Shown here one piece after another: positions 8,915 to 17,574 of a stretch of 64,000 nt of DNA. A program made the translations under genes and the position numbers. The notes below the pieces were generated by a model, which was not told where the DNA came from, searched no databases, and worked only from the letters and a program-made list of their open reading frames with translations. Origin of the DNA: Oryzomonas japonica (lineage in GTDB: Bacteria > Desulfobacterota > Desulfuromonadia > Geobacterales > Pseudopelobacteraceae); assembly GCF_008802365.1 (NCBI RefSeq), contig NZ_VZQZ01000003.1, positions 1-64,000 on the forward strand, read 5' to 3'. Numbering within the stretch: position 1 is the stretch's first letter; each line of letters starts with the position of its first letter.

Positions 8915-9205
8915 ATGACGTCCGACACTGGTGCCCATCATATCGTAGGCTACGCCAAGCTGGCGCAGGTCTGGCTGGCCCTGCTGGCCCTGACCGCCCT
9001 GACCGTTCTGATCACCCGCCTCGAGTTGGGCGGCTACAAGGTGCTGGGGGCACTGACCATCGCCTGCCTCAAGTCGGGGCTCGTGATCGCATTCTTCATG
9101 CACATGAAGTACGAGGGGCGGCTCTTGCGCTGGCTCCTGTTCGTGGCTCTGGTGACCCTGGCCATCTTTATCGGATTGACCTTCTTCGACGTGCTCTACC
9201 GCTGA
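8915..9205 (+). CDS. coxD: Cytochrome c oxidase subunit IV (prokaryotic type)
   Basis: A 96-residue protein with three hydrophobic helices (about 20-36, 44-64 and 71-91). The FFMHMKYE motif between helices 2 and 3 is characteristic of the COX4_pro small subunit. It starts 9 nt after coxC and is followed 9 nt later by coxB, in the usual caa3-type gene neighbourhood. It is thought to help assembly of the oxidase. Confidence 0.9.
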   Translation: MTSDTGAHHIVGYAKLAQVWLALLALTALTVLITRLELGGYKVLGALTIACLKSGLVIAFFMHMKYEGRLLRWLLFVALVTLAIFIGLTFFDVLYR

Positions 9206-9214
9206 GGAGCTACC

Positions 9215-10426
9215 GTGAATAGCGCATATCTCACAACCACGACCGAAGCCATCGACCCGGTCTTCATGTTCATCTTCGGGGCCTGCCTGGTGCTGCTGGT
9301 CGGCATCACCGCGGCCATGGTGTTCTTTGTGGTCCGCTACCACCGTTCCCGGGCTCCGGAACCGACCTCCCAGGCCACGGGCAATCTCTGGCTGGAGGTC
9401 GTCTGGATCGTGCTCCCGACCCTTCTGGTGCTGGTCATGTTCTACTACGGCTGGGCGGGCTATCTGGCGCTGCGCAACGTGCCCAAGGGGGCCATGGAGG
9501 TGACCGCCACGGCCCGCATGTGGTCGTGGAGCTTTGCCTACGCCAACGGGAGGACCAGTGCCAAGCTGTATGTGCCGGTGAACAAACCGGTGAGGGTGGA
9601 ACTGGTTTCCCTGGATGTGATCCACGGCTTCTACCTGCCCGCCTTCCGGGTCAAGCGGGATGTGGTGCCGGGGATGAAGAACTATGCCTGGTTCGTGGCC
9701 ACCAAGCCCGGTTCCTACGACCTGTTCTGCTCCCAGTACTGCGGCACCGGCCATTCGGCCATGATCACCACCGTGGAGGCACTGCCCGAGGCGGAGTTTG
9801 CCGCTTGGCTGGAACAGCGGACCGGCAAGGGGGAACCGCCCGGCCATGAACTCCTGGAAAAGCATGGCTGTCTGGGCTGCCACTCCCTGGATGGCAAGCC
9901 GGGTATCGGGCCAACGCTCAAGGGGATCTGGGGGCGGAGCGAAACGGTCTTGAGCAATGGTGCGGAGCGGCACATCAGCGTGGACGAGGCCTACCTGCGG
10001 CGCTCACTGCTGGAGCCGAACGCCGATGTGGTCAAGGGCTTCCAGCCGGTCATGCCCCCCTTTGCCGGGGTGCTCACGGAGGCTGAGGTCAAGGCGATCG
10101 TCGCGTACCTCCGCACGGGCGGCGCGGCTGCCGCCAAGCTCGACGGCAGGAAGCTGGCCCAGGAAAAGGGGTGTCTGGCCTGTCATTCCCTGGACGGCAG
10201 CCGTGGCGTCGGCCCCACCTTTAAGGGGCTGTTCGGCGCCAAGGTCACGGTACAGAGGGGAAAGACAAAGACCATTGTTACGGCCGACGAAGGGTATCTG
10301 CGGGAGTCAATCCGCCAACCGGAGGCTGCTGTGGTGGAAGGGTTTCAGGCGATCATGCCCACCGATCCCGCCCTGTCGGACGATGAGGTGACGGCCCTGG
10401 TGGAATTCATCGAGGGGCTCAGGTGA
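9215..10426 (+). CDS. coxB: Cytochrome c oxidase subunit II with two C-terminal haem c domains
   Basis: The electron-entry subunit. It has two N-terminal transmembrane helices (about 17-40 and 61-84) and a cupredoxin domain with CuA ligands His137, Cys172, Cys176, His180 and Met183 (CSQYCGTGHSAM). Two tandem cytochrome c domains follow, with CLGCH at 219-223 and CLACH at 320-324, each followed by a GFQxxMP axial Met. Most caa3 enzymes have a single fused haem c, so this is an extended caa3-like form. The start is GTG 9215 behind GAGGAGC. The last 4 nt overlap the ctaB GTG start. Confidence 0.96.
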   Translation: MNSAYLTTTTEAIDPVFMFIFGACLVLLVGITAAMVFFVVRYHRSRAPEPTSQATGNLWLEVVWIVLPTLLVLVMFYYGWAGYLALRNVPKGAMEVTATARMWSWSFAYANGRTSAKLYVPVNKPVRVELVSLDVIHGFYLPAFRVKRDVVPGMKNYAWFVATKPGSYDLFCSQYCGTGHSAMITTVEALPEAEFAAWLEQRTGKGEPPGHELLEKHGCLGCHSLDGKPGIGPTLKGIWGRSETVLSNGAERHISVDEAYLRRSLLEPNADVVKGFQPVMPPFAGVLTEAEVKAIVAYLRTGGAAAAKLDGRKLAQEKGCLACHSLDGSRGVGPTFKGLFGAKVTVQRGKTKTIVTADEGYLRESIRQPEAAVVEGFQAIMPTDPALSDDEVTALVEFIEGLR

Positions 10427-11238
10427 TTGCCCCCCTGCTCAGGCTGTTCCGGCCGCGCCTGGCGCTCTTGAACGGCGTTGCCGCAGTGGGGGGCTATCTC
10501 CTCCACCCGGCCGAGGTACAGCCCGTATCCCTGGGGGCGCTCTTGGGTGGGGTGGCGCTTCTGGCCGCCGGGGGCTCCGCCATCAACCAAGTGGTCGAGC
10601 GGGACCTGGACCGTCTGATGGTGCGCACCAACCGGCGGCCCCTTCCCCAAGGCGATCTGACGCCCCGTTCCGCCACGCTCATCGGCGTGGCCGCCGTGAC
10701 GGGCGGTCTGCTGCCCTTGGCCGCCGCCGGCGGGTTGCTCCCCCCGCTGCTCGGCGCCGCGGCCCTGGTGTGGTATCTGGCGGTCTATACCCCCCTCAAG
10801 CGCCGTACCTCCCTTGCCCTGGCAGCGGGAGCGGTGTGCGGCGCCGCGCCGCCGCTGATCGGCTGGTGCCTGGCCGGGGGGAGCCCAACGGATTATCGGG
10901 TCATGTTCCTGGCCGGGCTTTTGTACCTGTGGCAGATCCCCCATTTCTGGCTCTTCCAGCGCCGCCACGCCGCCGATTACCGCGCCGCCGGCATCCCGCT
11001 CCTCCGCCCACCGGTCGGGGAGACCGGCCTGGTGTGGCTCTGGATGGCCGCTTTGACCGCCGCAGCCATGCTTTTGCCGGCCTTCGGCATCATCGGGCAG
11101 CAGGCCGCCCTCTGGTATGTCCTCTTTCCCCTGCCGCTGGTCGTCATCTCCCTGGCCCGTTCCGAAAGATTCCTCTTCCCGTACCTCAACCTGTTCCCGC
11201 TTCTGGTGACGGTCACGCTCTCTCTCGGCCGTTTTTGA
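10423..11238 (+). CDS. ctaB: Protohaem IX farnesyltransferase (haem O synthase)
   Basis: A UbiA-family prenyltransferase that makes haem O from protohaem and farnesyl diphosphate for the oxidase. The first Asp-rich motif is NQVVERDLDRLMVRT (residues 55-69) followed by NRRPLP; the second conserved region is around YTPLKRR. It has many membrane helices. At 271 residues it is somewhat shorter than usual (about 290-310), mainly at the N-terminus. The start is GTG overlapping the coxB stop (GTGA), so it belongs to the cox operon. Confidence 0.92.
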   Translation: MIAPLLRLFRPRLALLNGVAAVGGYLLHPAEVQPVSLGALLGGVALLAAGGSAINQVVERDLDRLMVRTNRRPLPQGDLTPRSATLIGVAAVTGGLLPLAAAGGLLPPLLGAAALVWYLAVYTPLKRRTSLALAAGAVCGAAPPLIGWCLAGGSPTDYRVMFLAGLLYLWQIPHFWLFQRRHAADYRAAGIPLLRPPVGETGLVWLWMAALTAAAMLLPAFGIIGQQAALWYVLFPLPLVVISLARSERFLFPYLNLFPLLVTVTLSLGRF

Positions 11239-11284
11239 ACTGGCACATTGTTGCCGTCATCGATACCTTGTTCAGGAGGCTGCC

Positions 11285-11656
11285 ATGTTCAGAATAACGA
11301 TGCAGACCTGTGCGGTTGTGCTGGTTGCTGTGTCTCTGCTGGGAGGATGCAGCAATGAACCGCCCCAAGGGCGGGAACGCCCCCCGGTGGCAGCGCCGCG
11401 GCAGCAACAGGTACAGAGGGGTGAGGAGCTGTTCAAACAGTACTGCGCCGTCTGCCATCCCGATGGCGGCAATGTCAGCGACCCGGAACACACCCTGCGG
11501 GGACGGGCCTTGCGCTCGCACCATATCACCAAGCCCCAGGATATCGTGCGGATCATGCGTACCCCCATTTCACGCATGATCCGCTTCGATGCGGCAACCC
11601 TGTCCGACGAGGATGCCGGGGCAATCGCCGAGTATGTGCTGCACGCCTTCAGGTAG
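11285..11656 (+). CDS. Monohaem cytochrome c lipoprotein
   Basis: A 123-residue protein with a lipoprotein signal peptide (LLGGC, lipid-modified Cys22), a Pro-rich linker, and one haem c site CAVCH (54-58). Met residues in the region RMIRFDAATL are candidates for the sixth ligand. It lies 46 bp downstream of ctaB on the same strand with SD AGGAGG, so it is probably the last gene of the oxidase operon. An anchored electron donor to CoxB is likely but inferred from position. Confidence 0.85.
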   Translation: MFRITMQTCAVVLVAVSLLGGCSNEPPQGRERPPVAAPRQQQVQRGEELFKQYCAVCHPDGGNVSDPEHTLRGRALRSHHITKPQDIVRIMRTPISRMIRFDAATLSDEDAGAIAEYVLHAFR

Positions 11657-11806
11657 GATGGATACGCAGGCAGGGGGTTGCCTCTGGTGCCACGGTGGTG
11701 ACCGCCCCGGTTGGTTGCTTTTTTTCGCCGGCATGATACTATCGGGCACACATTTCTCCCCGCGAACCGTTTTAGCTGGTTTTCGAGGTCGCAAGGCAGG
11801 TACGTC

Positions 11807-12427
11807 ATGACGATATTCAGGATGTTTGGTGTCGCAGCAGTTTTCTTTGTGGCTGTTTCACTAGCGGATGTTCCCTCTTCAAACGTGTGGGCCGCGGAGG
11901 GGGCAAGTGGGGGCAACGACCCTGCAATCCCGGCGTCGGCCGATCAGGTCTCGCCGGCTCCCCAAAAGAGTCTCGGCGCGGTTGTCCCCAAGAAGATGAA
12001 AAAGAAAAAGTCGTCGGCCAGGGGCAAGACGTTGCGCAAGGCACCTTTGGCGATAGTCGAAATCGCTCCCGGCAAAAGGCTCTCCATCGGGGAGGTTATG
12101 GCACTCCTGAAGACGGGCCGGGACCTGTCGGGCAAGAACCTGAGCGGCATGAACCTGACGGGGGTTAATCTCAGCAAGTGCAACCTGAAAGGCGTTGATC
12201 TGAGTAATGCCAACCTGGAGCGGGCCGACCTTGGGGAATCGGACTTGGAGCGGGCCAATCTTGCCGGTGCAAATCTGCGGATGGCCAGCCTGAGGTTGAG
12301 CGGCCTCACCGGCTCGAATCTGGAAAACGCCATTCTTGACGGGGCCATCTGGCAGGATGGCAGGATCTGCGGGAAAGGGTCCCACGGCATGTGCCGGGAA
12401 GCCGTTTCACCCTTTGCTTCCAAGTAA
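11807..12427 (+). CDS. Exported pentapeptide-repeat protein
   Basis: A 206-residue protein with a signal peptide (about 1-30, ending VWAAEG) and a Lys-rich stretch PKKMKKKK at 61-68. Pentapeptide repeats with the A(D/N)LXX pattern run from about 106 to 181 (DLSGKNLSGMNLTGVNLSKC and onward), forming a right-handed quadrilateral helix. The ORF is open upstream to 11711, but ATG 11807 gives the signal peptide and follows AAGGCAGG. Possible promoter elements are TTGGTT (11711) and GATACT (11735). The function of the family is unknown, and nothing in the neighbours specifies it. Confidence 0.8.
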   Translation: MTIFRMFGVAAVFFVAVSLADVPSSNVWAAEGASGGNDPAIPASADQVSPAPQKSLGAVVPKKMKKKKSSARGKTLRKAPLAIVEIAPGKRLSIGEVMALLKTGRDLSGKNLSGMNLTGVNLSKCNLKGVDLSNANLERADLGESDLERANLAGANLRMASLRLSGLTGSNLENAILDGAIWQDGRICGKGSHGMCREAVSPFASK

Positions 12428-12484
12428 TCCACCCTGAATCCAAGCACGATACCAGACCAACGTTATTTACGGACACGTTCCAAA

Positions 12485-12517
12485 CGACAAAAGGCGGCCA
12501 TTGGCCGCCTTTTGTCG
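12485..12517. terminator. Bidirectional intrinsic terminator
   Basis: A perfect 16-bp inverted repeat, CGACAAAAGGCGGCCA / TGGCCGCCTTTTGTCG, with A and T tracts on both sides of the GC core. It ends the pentapeptide gene on the plus strand and the small zinc-ribbon gene on the minus strand. Confidence 0.85.
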
Positions 12518-12564
12518 TGGTTGTGTGTCTGCATTACTTCTTCAGTCCAAGCAAGGCTGCGTCG

Positions 12565-12780
12565 TTACGCCGCCAGGTGGAGATCGTCGTTTTCCGTATA
12601 CTTGGAGAACGCCTTGAGGAAGGATTTTTCCTTGCCGTTTTTGATGGTCTCCGTCAACGTACTATCCGTCGTCCGAGTCGTTCCACAGAACAGGCAGGTC
12701 ACCACATTCTCGGCGGACCCATCCGCAGCGGAATCAATCCCGAAATAGTGTCCATTGGTGTTGCATACTGGGCATGTCAT
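12565..12780 (-). CDS. Small zinc-ribbon protein
   Basis: A 71-residue protein with CPVC at 3-6 and CLFC at 29-32 and no membrane segment. Spacing of the two pairs suits one zinc ribbon. The tail is rich in Thr, Lys and Glu. The start ATG has a strong ribosome-binding site (AAAGAGGAGAAGAATC). Upstream on the minus strand is an AT-rich region with three related palindromes, so this gene is likely tightly regulated. I do not recognise a functional family. Confidence 0.7.
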   Translation of the reverse strand: MTCPVCNTNGHYFGIDSAADGSAENVVTCLFCGTTRTTDSTLTETIKNGKEKSFLKAFSKYTENDDLHLAA

Positions 12781-12813
12781 GATTCTTCTCCTCTTTAAAC
12801 AACCTCTTTAATT

Positions 12814-12956
12814 TAGTAATACTATAAACAGCGTATTTTAAAAAAGCAAGTGGTAATACCAAAATTATTCAAATAAAACAAAATGTTACACGATTGTTGT
12901 GTTACTGAATAGATATGTTTTCTATTTTTGAGCGTAGGCATGATTTAGTAATACTA
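12814..12956. promoter_or_regulatory. Three GntR/FadR-like palindromic operator sites
   Basis: TAGTAATACTA occurs at 12814-12824 and again at 12946-12956. The related TGGTAATACCA is at 12851-12861. All three are perfect 11-bp palindromes fitting TNGTNNNACNA, the published consensus for FadR-subfamily GntR repressors. The outer two share a 16-bp identical core (TTTAGTAATACTATAA). They lie 34-176 bp upstream of the small zinc-ribbon gene, in an otherwise empty AT-rich 412-bp intergenic stretch (12781-13192). No GntR gene is visible in the window. Assignment to a regulator family is inference from the pattern. Confidence 0.6.
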
Positions 12957-13142
12957 TAACCATTTGAAATAAAAACAGAAAATTAAATCAAACAATATTT
13001 GGCAATCAAATAAAAACTGCCGTCTACGTTGTTGATTCGGCAGCATGGGGCGGCGCGGTACGCTATAGGGTGGGCATAAACCATCAAAATAGAGGGGGAA
13101 AATCGTGCGTGGGCGACGGGACTTCCGCGTGGCCGGGTGGAA

Positions 13143-13163
13143 AAGGCGGCCGATGGCCGCCTT
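13143..13163 (-). terminator. Intrinsic terminator of acuI/yhdH
   Basis: AAGGCGGCC-GAT-GGCCGCCTT, followed on the minus strand by TTTT, 30 bp after the reductase gene. It shares its core with the terminators at 12485 and 57093. Confidence 0.8.
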
Positions 13164-13192
13164 GGAAGAACAGGGGCGGTTATGGCTGGTGT

Positions 13193-14194
13193 TCAGTCAG
13201 AGAGGTTGATGACGGTCCTTCCCCGGAGTCCGCCGTGCAACATGGTCTGAATCTTTTGTTCAAGTTCATGGAGGCCGCATTCGACGGCCATCCCGGCGAG
13301 GGTGTCCAATTTCCAGTCGTCCGCCAGCCGGTTCCAGACAGTGACGCGCGGCCCCATGGGGCACTGTACCGAGTCGATCCCCAAAAGTCCCACGCCTCTC
13401 AGGATGAAGGGGAAGACGTTGGCCGGAAGTTCCGAGGAACCGACCATGCCGCAGCAGGTGACGGTCCCGCCGTAACGGGTCCCTTTGAGGATCGCCGCCA
13501 GGACGGTTCCTCCCACCACATCCACGGCGCCGGCCCAACGCTCCTTCATGAGCGGGCGCTCGCTCCCCTGCAGCAGTTCGTCGCGGCTGATGACCTCGGC
13601 GGCCCCAAGGGAGCGAAGGAACTCCCGTTCATGCTCCTTGCCGCTGGCTGCCACGACCCGGTAGCCGACCTTTGCCAGCAGACCAACGGCGATGCTCCCG
13701 ACGCCACCGGTGGCTCCGCTGACGAGGACGTCGCCGCTGGCCGGCCGCACCCCCGCCTCCATGAGCCGAAGCACCGAGAGTGCGGCGGTGAAACCGGCCG
13801 TGCCGAGTATCATGCTCTCCCGGAGGCTCAAGCCTGGCGGAAGTTTCAGCACCCAAGCCGCGGGTACGCGGATGTACTGTCCGAAACCGCCGGGGGTGCC
13901 CATGCCCAGGTCGTAGCCGGTGACGATTACCCGGTCGCCGGGGGAGAGGGCATCCGTGGAAGAGGCCGCAACCTCGCCGGCCGCATCCACACCCGGGGTA
14001 TGGGGGAAGTTGCGGCTTACGCCGGGGTGGCCCGTGGCGGAAAGGGCATCCTTGTAGTTGAGGGACGAGAAGTGGACCCTGATGATGACCTCTCCCTGCG
14101 GAAGGTCGCCGATCCGCCGTTCTCCGATGCGGCGCGTAAAGGTCCCTTTGTGCGGCTCCTCGACGATCATGGCCTTGAAAACGGTGTCTTCCAT
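13193..14194 (-). CDS. AcuI/YhdH-type NADPH-dependent acrylyl-CoA (quinone) reductase
   Basis: A 333-residue medium-chain dehydrogenase/reductase without zinc ligands. Visible features are the N-terminal GroES-like half (FSSLNYKDALSATG, PHTPGVDAAGEV), the NADPH-binding GATGGVGS at about 160-167, and the C-terminal GIDSVQCP segment typical of the YhdH/AcuI branch. Members reduce acrylyl-CoA to propionyl-CoA and detoxify reactive enoyl compounds. The start ATG has GAGGAG 6 nt upstream. It is a single gene with its own terminator. Confidence 0.88.
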   Translation of the reverse strand: MEDTVFKAMIVEEPHKGTFTRRIGERRIGDLPQGEVIIRVHFSSLNYKDALSATGHPGVSRNFPHTPGVDAAGEVAASSTDALSPGDRVIVTGYDLGMGTPGGFGQYIRVPAAWVLKLPPGLSLRESMILGTAGFTAALSVLRLMEAGVRPASGDVLVSGATGGVGSIAVGLLAKVGYRVVAASGKEHEREFLRSLGAAEVISRDELLQGSERPLMKERWAGAVDVVGGTVLAAILKGTRYGGTVTCCGMVGSSELPANVFPFILRGVGLLGIDSVQCPMGPRVTVWNRLADDWKLDTLAGMAVECGLHELEQKIQTMLHGGLRGRTVINLSD

Positions 14195-14563
14195 GGACTT
14201 ACTCCTCTCGTGGCTTTGGGGATGGGGTTGGCAGGCGGTTCTCCCCTATGAGAAACATACCCCAATATACATGATTCACAAGCGCCGTCATGGAGCATTG
14301 GCATGGGGAATTCGAACGCCACTCCCCCGTGGGGCACCACGGTTTTCTGCTCTCCATCTGTGTGAGCGAGCAGGAGGCCGTGCCGATCGGGATCTGATCG
14401 TGAACCGAAGGAGCGTAGCAACACCACGTAGCGATGCGACTGACGGGGCAATTGGCCCCGTGCAGACAGGGGGTAAATAGAAATAAAAGTGCTAAAGGTA
14501 ACGCTGTTTGATGACGATGCACCTAAAGTTGTATAAAATCCTGACTCAACGAGGAGTACTTAG
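14195..14563. other. Intergenic region upstream of chemoreceptor
   Basis: This 369-bp stretch separates divergent genes. It holds a strong inverted repeat ACGGGGC-AATTG-GCCCCGT (14443-14461) about 100 bp before the chemoreceptor start, without a following T-run, so it is more likely a leader structure than a terminator. No ORF here is convincing. I compared it with the c-di-GMP-I aptamer consensus and found no match. Confidence 0.35.
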
Positions 14564-16213
14564 ATGGTTCATCGGCAGGTTTCCCGTTTCAGCATTCTGC
14601 AGCAGATCATTGCCCTGGCGTGCGTATCCATGGCCGGGTTCATGGTTTTTTCCCTCACGGCGTTCACCGTGCTCCACAAGGTAAAGGTCAACGGTCCGGT
14701 GTACGGAGAGATCGTGCAGGGCAAGGACCTGGTTGCCGATATTCTGCCTCCCCCAGAATATATCATCGAACCGTATCTGATTGTCCTTCAGGCGCTGCAC
14801 GAGCCGGATAAAACCAAGCAACAGCAACTGTATGATAGCTTCACCAAGCTGAAAAAAGAGTACGAAGAACGCCATGCCTACTGGCAAAAGGAGTTGCAGG
14901 AAGGAGAGATGAAACAGCTTCTGGTGGATGGTTCCTATAACCCGGCCATGATGTTCTTCGACAAGGCCGTCAAGGAATTCTTTCCGGCTATCCAGCAAGG
15001 GGACAGGGCGAAAGCCGATGACATCGTAAAAACGTCCCTTGCCGGACTCTACGAGACCCACCGCAAGCAGATCGACAAGCTGGTGGCCCTTACCGAGGCG
15101 AAAGGGAGCCTGATAGAAAAGGACACGGATAAACTGTTGGGGCGGTCCCAGACGATCATGATCGGAGTTTGCCTTGTGGTGCTTCTGGGATGCGCCATCC
15201 TGAGTACCCTGATTATCAGAAGCATCAGCGGCACCTTTGCCTACTGCAGTTCCATAACCGACCGGATTGCCGCCGGCGACCTCTCCCTTGAGGTTGCCGT
15301 TGCCGGGCGCGGCAGCGTGCGGACGATGCTCTGCAGTCTGAAGAGCATGGTAGACGGTTTTCGCGATGTCATCGGCCGGGTCAGCGCCACCTCCGCCGAT
15401 CTGGCCAACGCTTCCCGCAACCTTTCCGTGACCTCGCAGAGCATTGCCGATACGACCGAAAAGGTCGCCTCGGAGTCGGAAAGCGTCGCGACCGCCGGCG
15501 AGCAGATGGCCGGCACGTCCCACGAGATCTCCCGGAACTGCCATGTGGCTGCCGACAATTCCCAGGCGTCCAGTTCCATAGCGACGACCGGCGTAGATGT
15601 GGTGCAGCAGACCATCACGGTCATGGAACGGATTGCGGGACAGGTGAGGGCGCTCTCGGCCACGGTAGAGACCCTGGGTCAGCGGAGCGACCAGATCGGT
15701 GCGATCATCGTGACCATCGAGGATATTGCGGACCAGACGAATCTGCTGGCGCTCAATGCTGCCATCGAGGCGGCCCGGGCCGGCGAGCAGGGACGGGGAT
15801 TTGCCGTTGTCGCCGACGAGGTCCGGGCGCTGGCGGAACGAACCACCACGGCGACCCGCGAGATCGGCGAGATGATCAAGGTTATTCAAACGGAGACCAG
15901 CGGGGCTGTCAGGGCTATGGAAGAGGGGGTCCGGGAGGTGGAAGGGGGGACGGCCGTGGCTGGCAAGTCGGAGCATGCCCTGCACGAGATACAGGAACAG
16001 GTTAATTCCGTTTCGCTCCAGATTAGCCAGATTGCCACGGCAGCCGAAGAGCAGACGGCCACCACCGAACAGATCAGCAGCAATATCCAGCATATAACCC
16101 TGCTTGTCCAGGATACGGCAAAAGGTTCCCACGAGTGCGCAGATTCGGCCTCACGGCTTGCCGGATTGGCCGACGGCCTTCAAGCCGTTGTCAATCGTTT
16201 CAGGCTGGCCTGA
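14564..16213 (+). CDS. Methyl-accepting chemotaxis protein
   Basis: A 549-residue transmembrane chemoreceptor. TM1 is about 11-36, a periplasmic sensing domain of about 160 residues follows (37-196; begins [19 protein letters not shown]), TM2 is 198-218, then a HAMP-like region and a cytoplasmic coiled coil. The hairpin tip [20 protein letters not shown] and [16 protein letters not shown], which contacts CheA and CheW, is intact. The sensing domain has no haem motif. SD CGAGGAG precedes the ATG. The signalling half is very similar to that of the receptor at 35809, while the sensing domains differ. Confidence 0.95.
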   Translation: MVHRQVSRFSILQQIIALACVSMAGFMVFSLTAFTVLHKVKVNGPVYGEIVQGKDLVADILPPPEYIIEPYLIVLQALHEPDKTKQQQLYDSFTKLKKEYEERHAYWQKELQEGEMKQLLVDGSYNPAMMFFDKAVKEFFPAIQQGDRAKADDIVKTSLAGLYETHRKQIDKLVALTEAKGSLIEKDTDKLLGRSQTIMIGVCLVVLLGCAILSTLIIRSISGTFAYCSSITDRIAAGDLSLEVAVAGRGSVRTMLCSLKSMVDGFRDVIGRVSATSADLANASRNLSVTSQSIADTTEKVASESESVATAGEQMAGTSHEISRNCHVAADNSQASSSIATTGVDVVQQTITVMERIAGQVRALSATVETLGQRSDQIGAIIVTIEDIADQTNLLALNAAIEAARAGEQGRGFAVVADEVRALAERTTTATREIGEMIKVIQTETSGAVRAMEEGVREVEGGTAVAGKSEHALHEIQEQVNSVSLQISQIATAAEEQTATTEQISSNIQHITLLVQDTAKGSHECADSASRLAGLADGLQAVVNRFRLA

Positions 16214-16251
16214 CGGTAGCGTTGTCGGGAGAAATCGGGCAATAGTAGAAC

Positions 16252-16288
16252 AAAAGCCCATGGCAGCCGCTGGCCGCCATGGGCTTTT
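16252..16288 (+). terminator. Intrinsic terminator of the chemoreceptor gene
   Basis: AAAAGCCCATGGC and GCCATGGGCTTTT pair over 13 bp around an 11-nt loop. It lies between converging genes and could serve both strands. Confidence 0.8.
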
Positions 16289-16317
16289 ATGTGGTGGGCC
16301 GATGTCGATAAGCGAGG

Positions 16318-16545
16318 TCAGCGTAACGGATCGAAGAGGTATTCCAGGCCGTTGGCCTTGATCTCATAAATGGTCCGCAGCTGGTCGCCCAGTTTGCCCT
16401 TGGGAAAACCCTGCTGGCCGAACCAGACCACGTAGGGCTCGGGGAGGTCGATCAAGAGCCGCCCCTGGTATTTGCCGAAGGGCATGCGGGCTTCTGCCAA
16501 ATCGAGCAATTTCTGCGGATCAAAGAGTTGTACCGATGTGTCCAT
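16318..16545 (-). CDS. DUF3820 family protein
   Basis: A 75-residue protein matching the DUF3820 family across its length: MPFGKYQGRLLIDLPEPYVVWF and GFPKGKLGDQL. The family is sometimes labelled a putative quorum-sensing-regulated factor, but no biochemical role is established. It starts 3 bp after the dus stop and so is the last gene of a dgc-dus-DUF3820 operon on the minus strand. Confidence 0.85.
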   Translation of the reverse strand: MDTSVQLFDPQKLLDLAEARMPFGKYQGRLLIDLPEPYVVWFGQQGFPKGKLGDQLRTIYEIKANGLEYLFDPLR

Positions 16546-16548
16546 AGT

Positions 16549-17574
16549 TTACTCCAGTTCTGCGAGCCGGGCGCTGAACGCCGCCATGGTTTTGGCCTTG
16601 CGGAGCTGCCGGACCGCCTTTTCAAAGTCGGCATCGTCAAAGGTTGCCAACACCCCCTTGACCTTGTTCAGGACCTGGGTCTCCCCGCAGAACAGCTCTC
16701 CGTAACGGGCCAGAAGCTCCTTGAGGTACCGTTGCAGCATGGCTGCCCGTTCGGCCTTGGCCGGTTCTGCAGGGGCGCTGCCGCGCAACCGTTGGAACAG
16801 CAGCGGGTCGGCGATGGCCCCCCTGCCCAGCATGAGGCCGACGGCGCCGCTTTCCTCCAGCAGGCGGGCCCCGTCGGCGGCCGTGCGGATATCCCCATTG
16901 GCGATGACCGGCAGCCGGGTCTGCCGCACCACGCGGGCGGTGATGCCGTGGTCCGCCACTCCCTGGTATTCCTGGATCACCGTGCGGGGATGCAGCACGA
17001 GGAAATCAACGCCGGCGGCTTCGAAGAGAGGGAGCAGTTCGAAGATCTGATTGGGATCGTCATAGCCGGCGCGGAGCTTGACGGAAAAACCGCCCGTAAT
17101 GGCGTTGCGCAGAGCGAAGATGATCTCTTCCAGCAGTTCCGGGCGTTGCAGCATGCCACCGCCGGTCAGGCCGCTGGTCATCCTCCCGTAGGGACAGCCC
17201 AGGTTGAGGTTGATATGCGCGGCTCCGGCAGCCTGGGCGGAACGGGCGGCGGAGACCAGGGCCTCGCAGCCGTGGCCGATCAACTGCACCACCAGGGGGA
17301 CGCCCCCCTCCTGGGGAGCGATCTCGCGCAGGTCGGTGGCCGAGAGCCGGCGTACCGGCGCGGCGGCATTGACCCGCATGAATTCGGTAAAGACCGTATC
17401 GGGGCGGACCCAGTCGATGAACAGCCGCCGCATGGCCTGGTTGGTCAGCCCCTGCATGGGGGCCAGCATCAGGGGGGGATGGCCCGGCTGCCAGGGGAGC
17501 GGGGGAGGGGAGGGGATGCACGACGTTCCGGTAGTGGGGACGGTATTATGCGCGTTTGGGGCTGGTTTCCTCAT
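16549..17574 (-). CDS. dus: tRNA-dihydrouridine synthase
   Basis: A FMN-dependent reductase of specific uridines in tRNA. The TIM-barrel entry LMLAPMQGLTNQAMRR, the catalytic cysteine in LNLGCPYGRM, the FMN/phosphate-binding VIANGDI and GLMLGRGAIADP are all present. The family's C-terminal helical domain is also there. Sequence resembles the DusC-like branch. The start overlaps the stop of the upstream diguanylate cyclase gene (ATGA). The first 35 residues are Pro-rich and outside the family core, so the true start could be further in. Confidence 0.92.
   Translation of the reverse strand: MRKPAPNAHNTVPTTGTSCIPSPPPLPWQPGHPPLMLAPMQGLTNQAMRRLFIDWVRPDTVFTEFMRVNAAAPVRRLSATDLREIAPQEGGVPLVVQLIGHGCEALVSAARSAQAAGAAHINLNLGCPYGRMTSGLTGGGMLQRPELLEEIIFALRNAITGGFSVKLRAGYDDPNQIFELLPLFEAAGVDFLVLHPRTVIQEYQGVADHGITARVVRQTRLPVIANGDIRTAADGARLLEESGAVGLMLGRGAIADPLLFQRLRGSAPAEPAKAERAAMLQRYLKELLARYGELFCGETQVLNKVKGVLATFDDADFEKAVRQLRKAKTMAAFSARLAELE

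Noticed and set aside
14195-14563. Possible second c-di-GMP riboswitch before the first chemoreceptor
   Set aside because: There is an inverted repeat, but no GGCAAA..GACGCAAAG core or paired hairpins of the GEMM aptamer.
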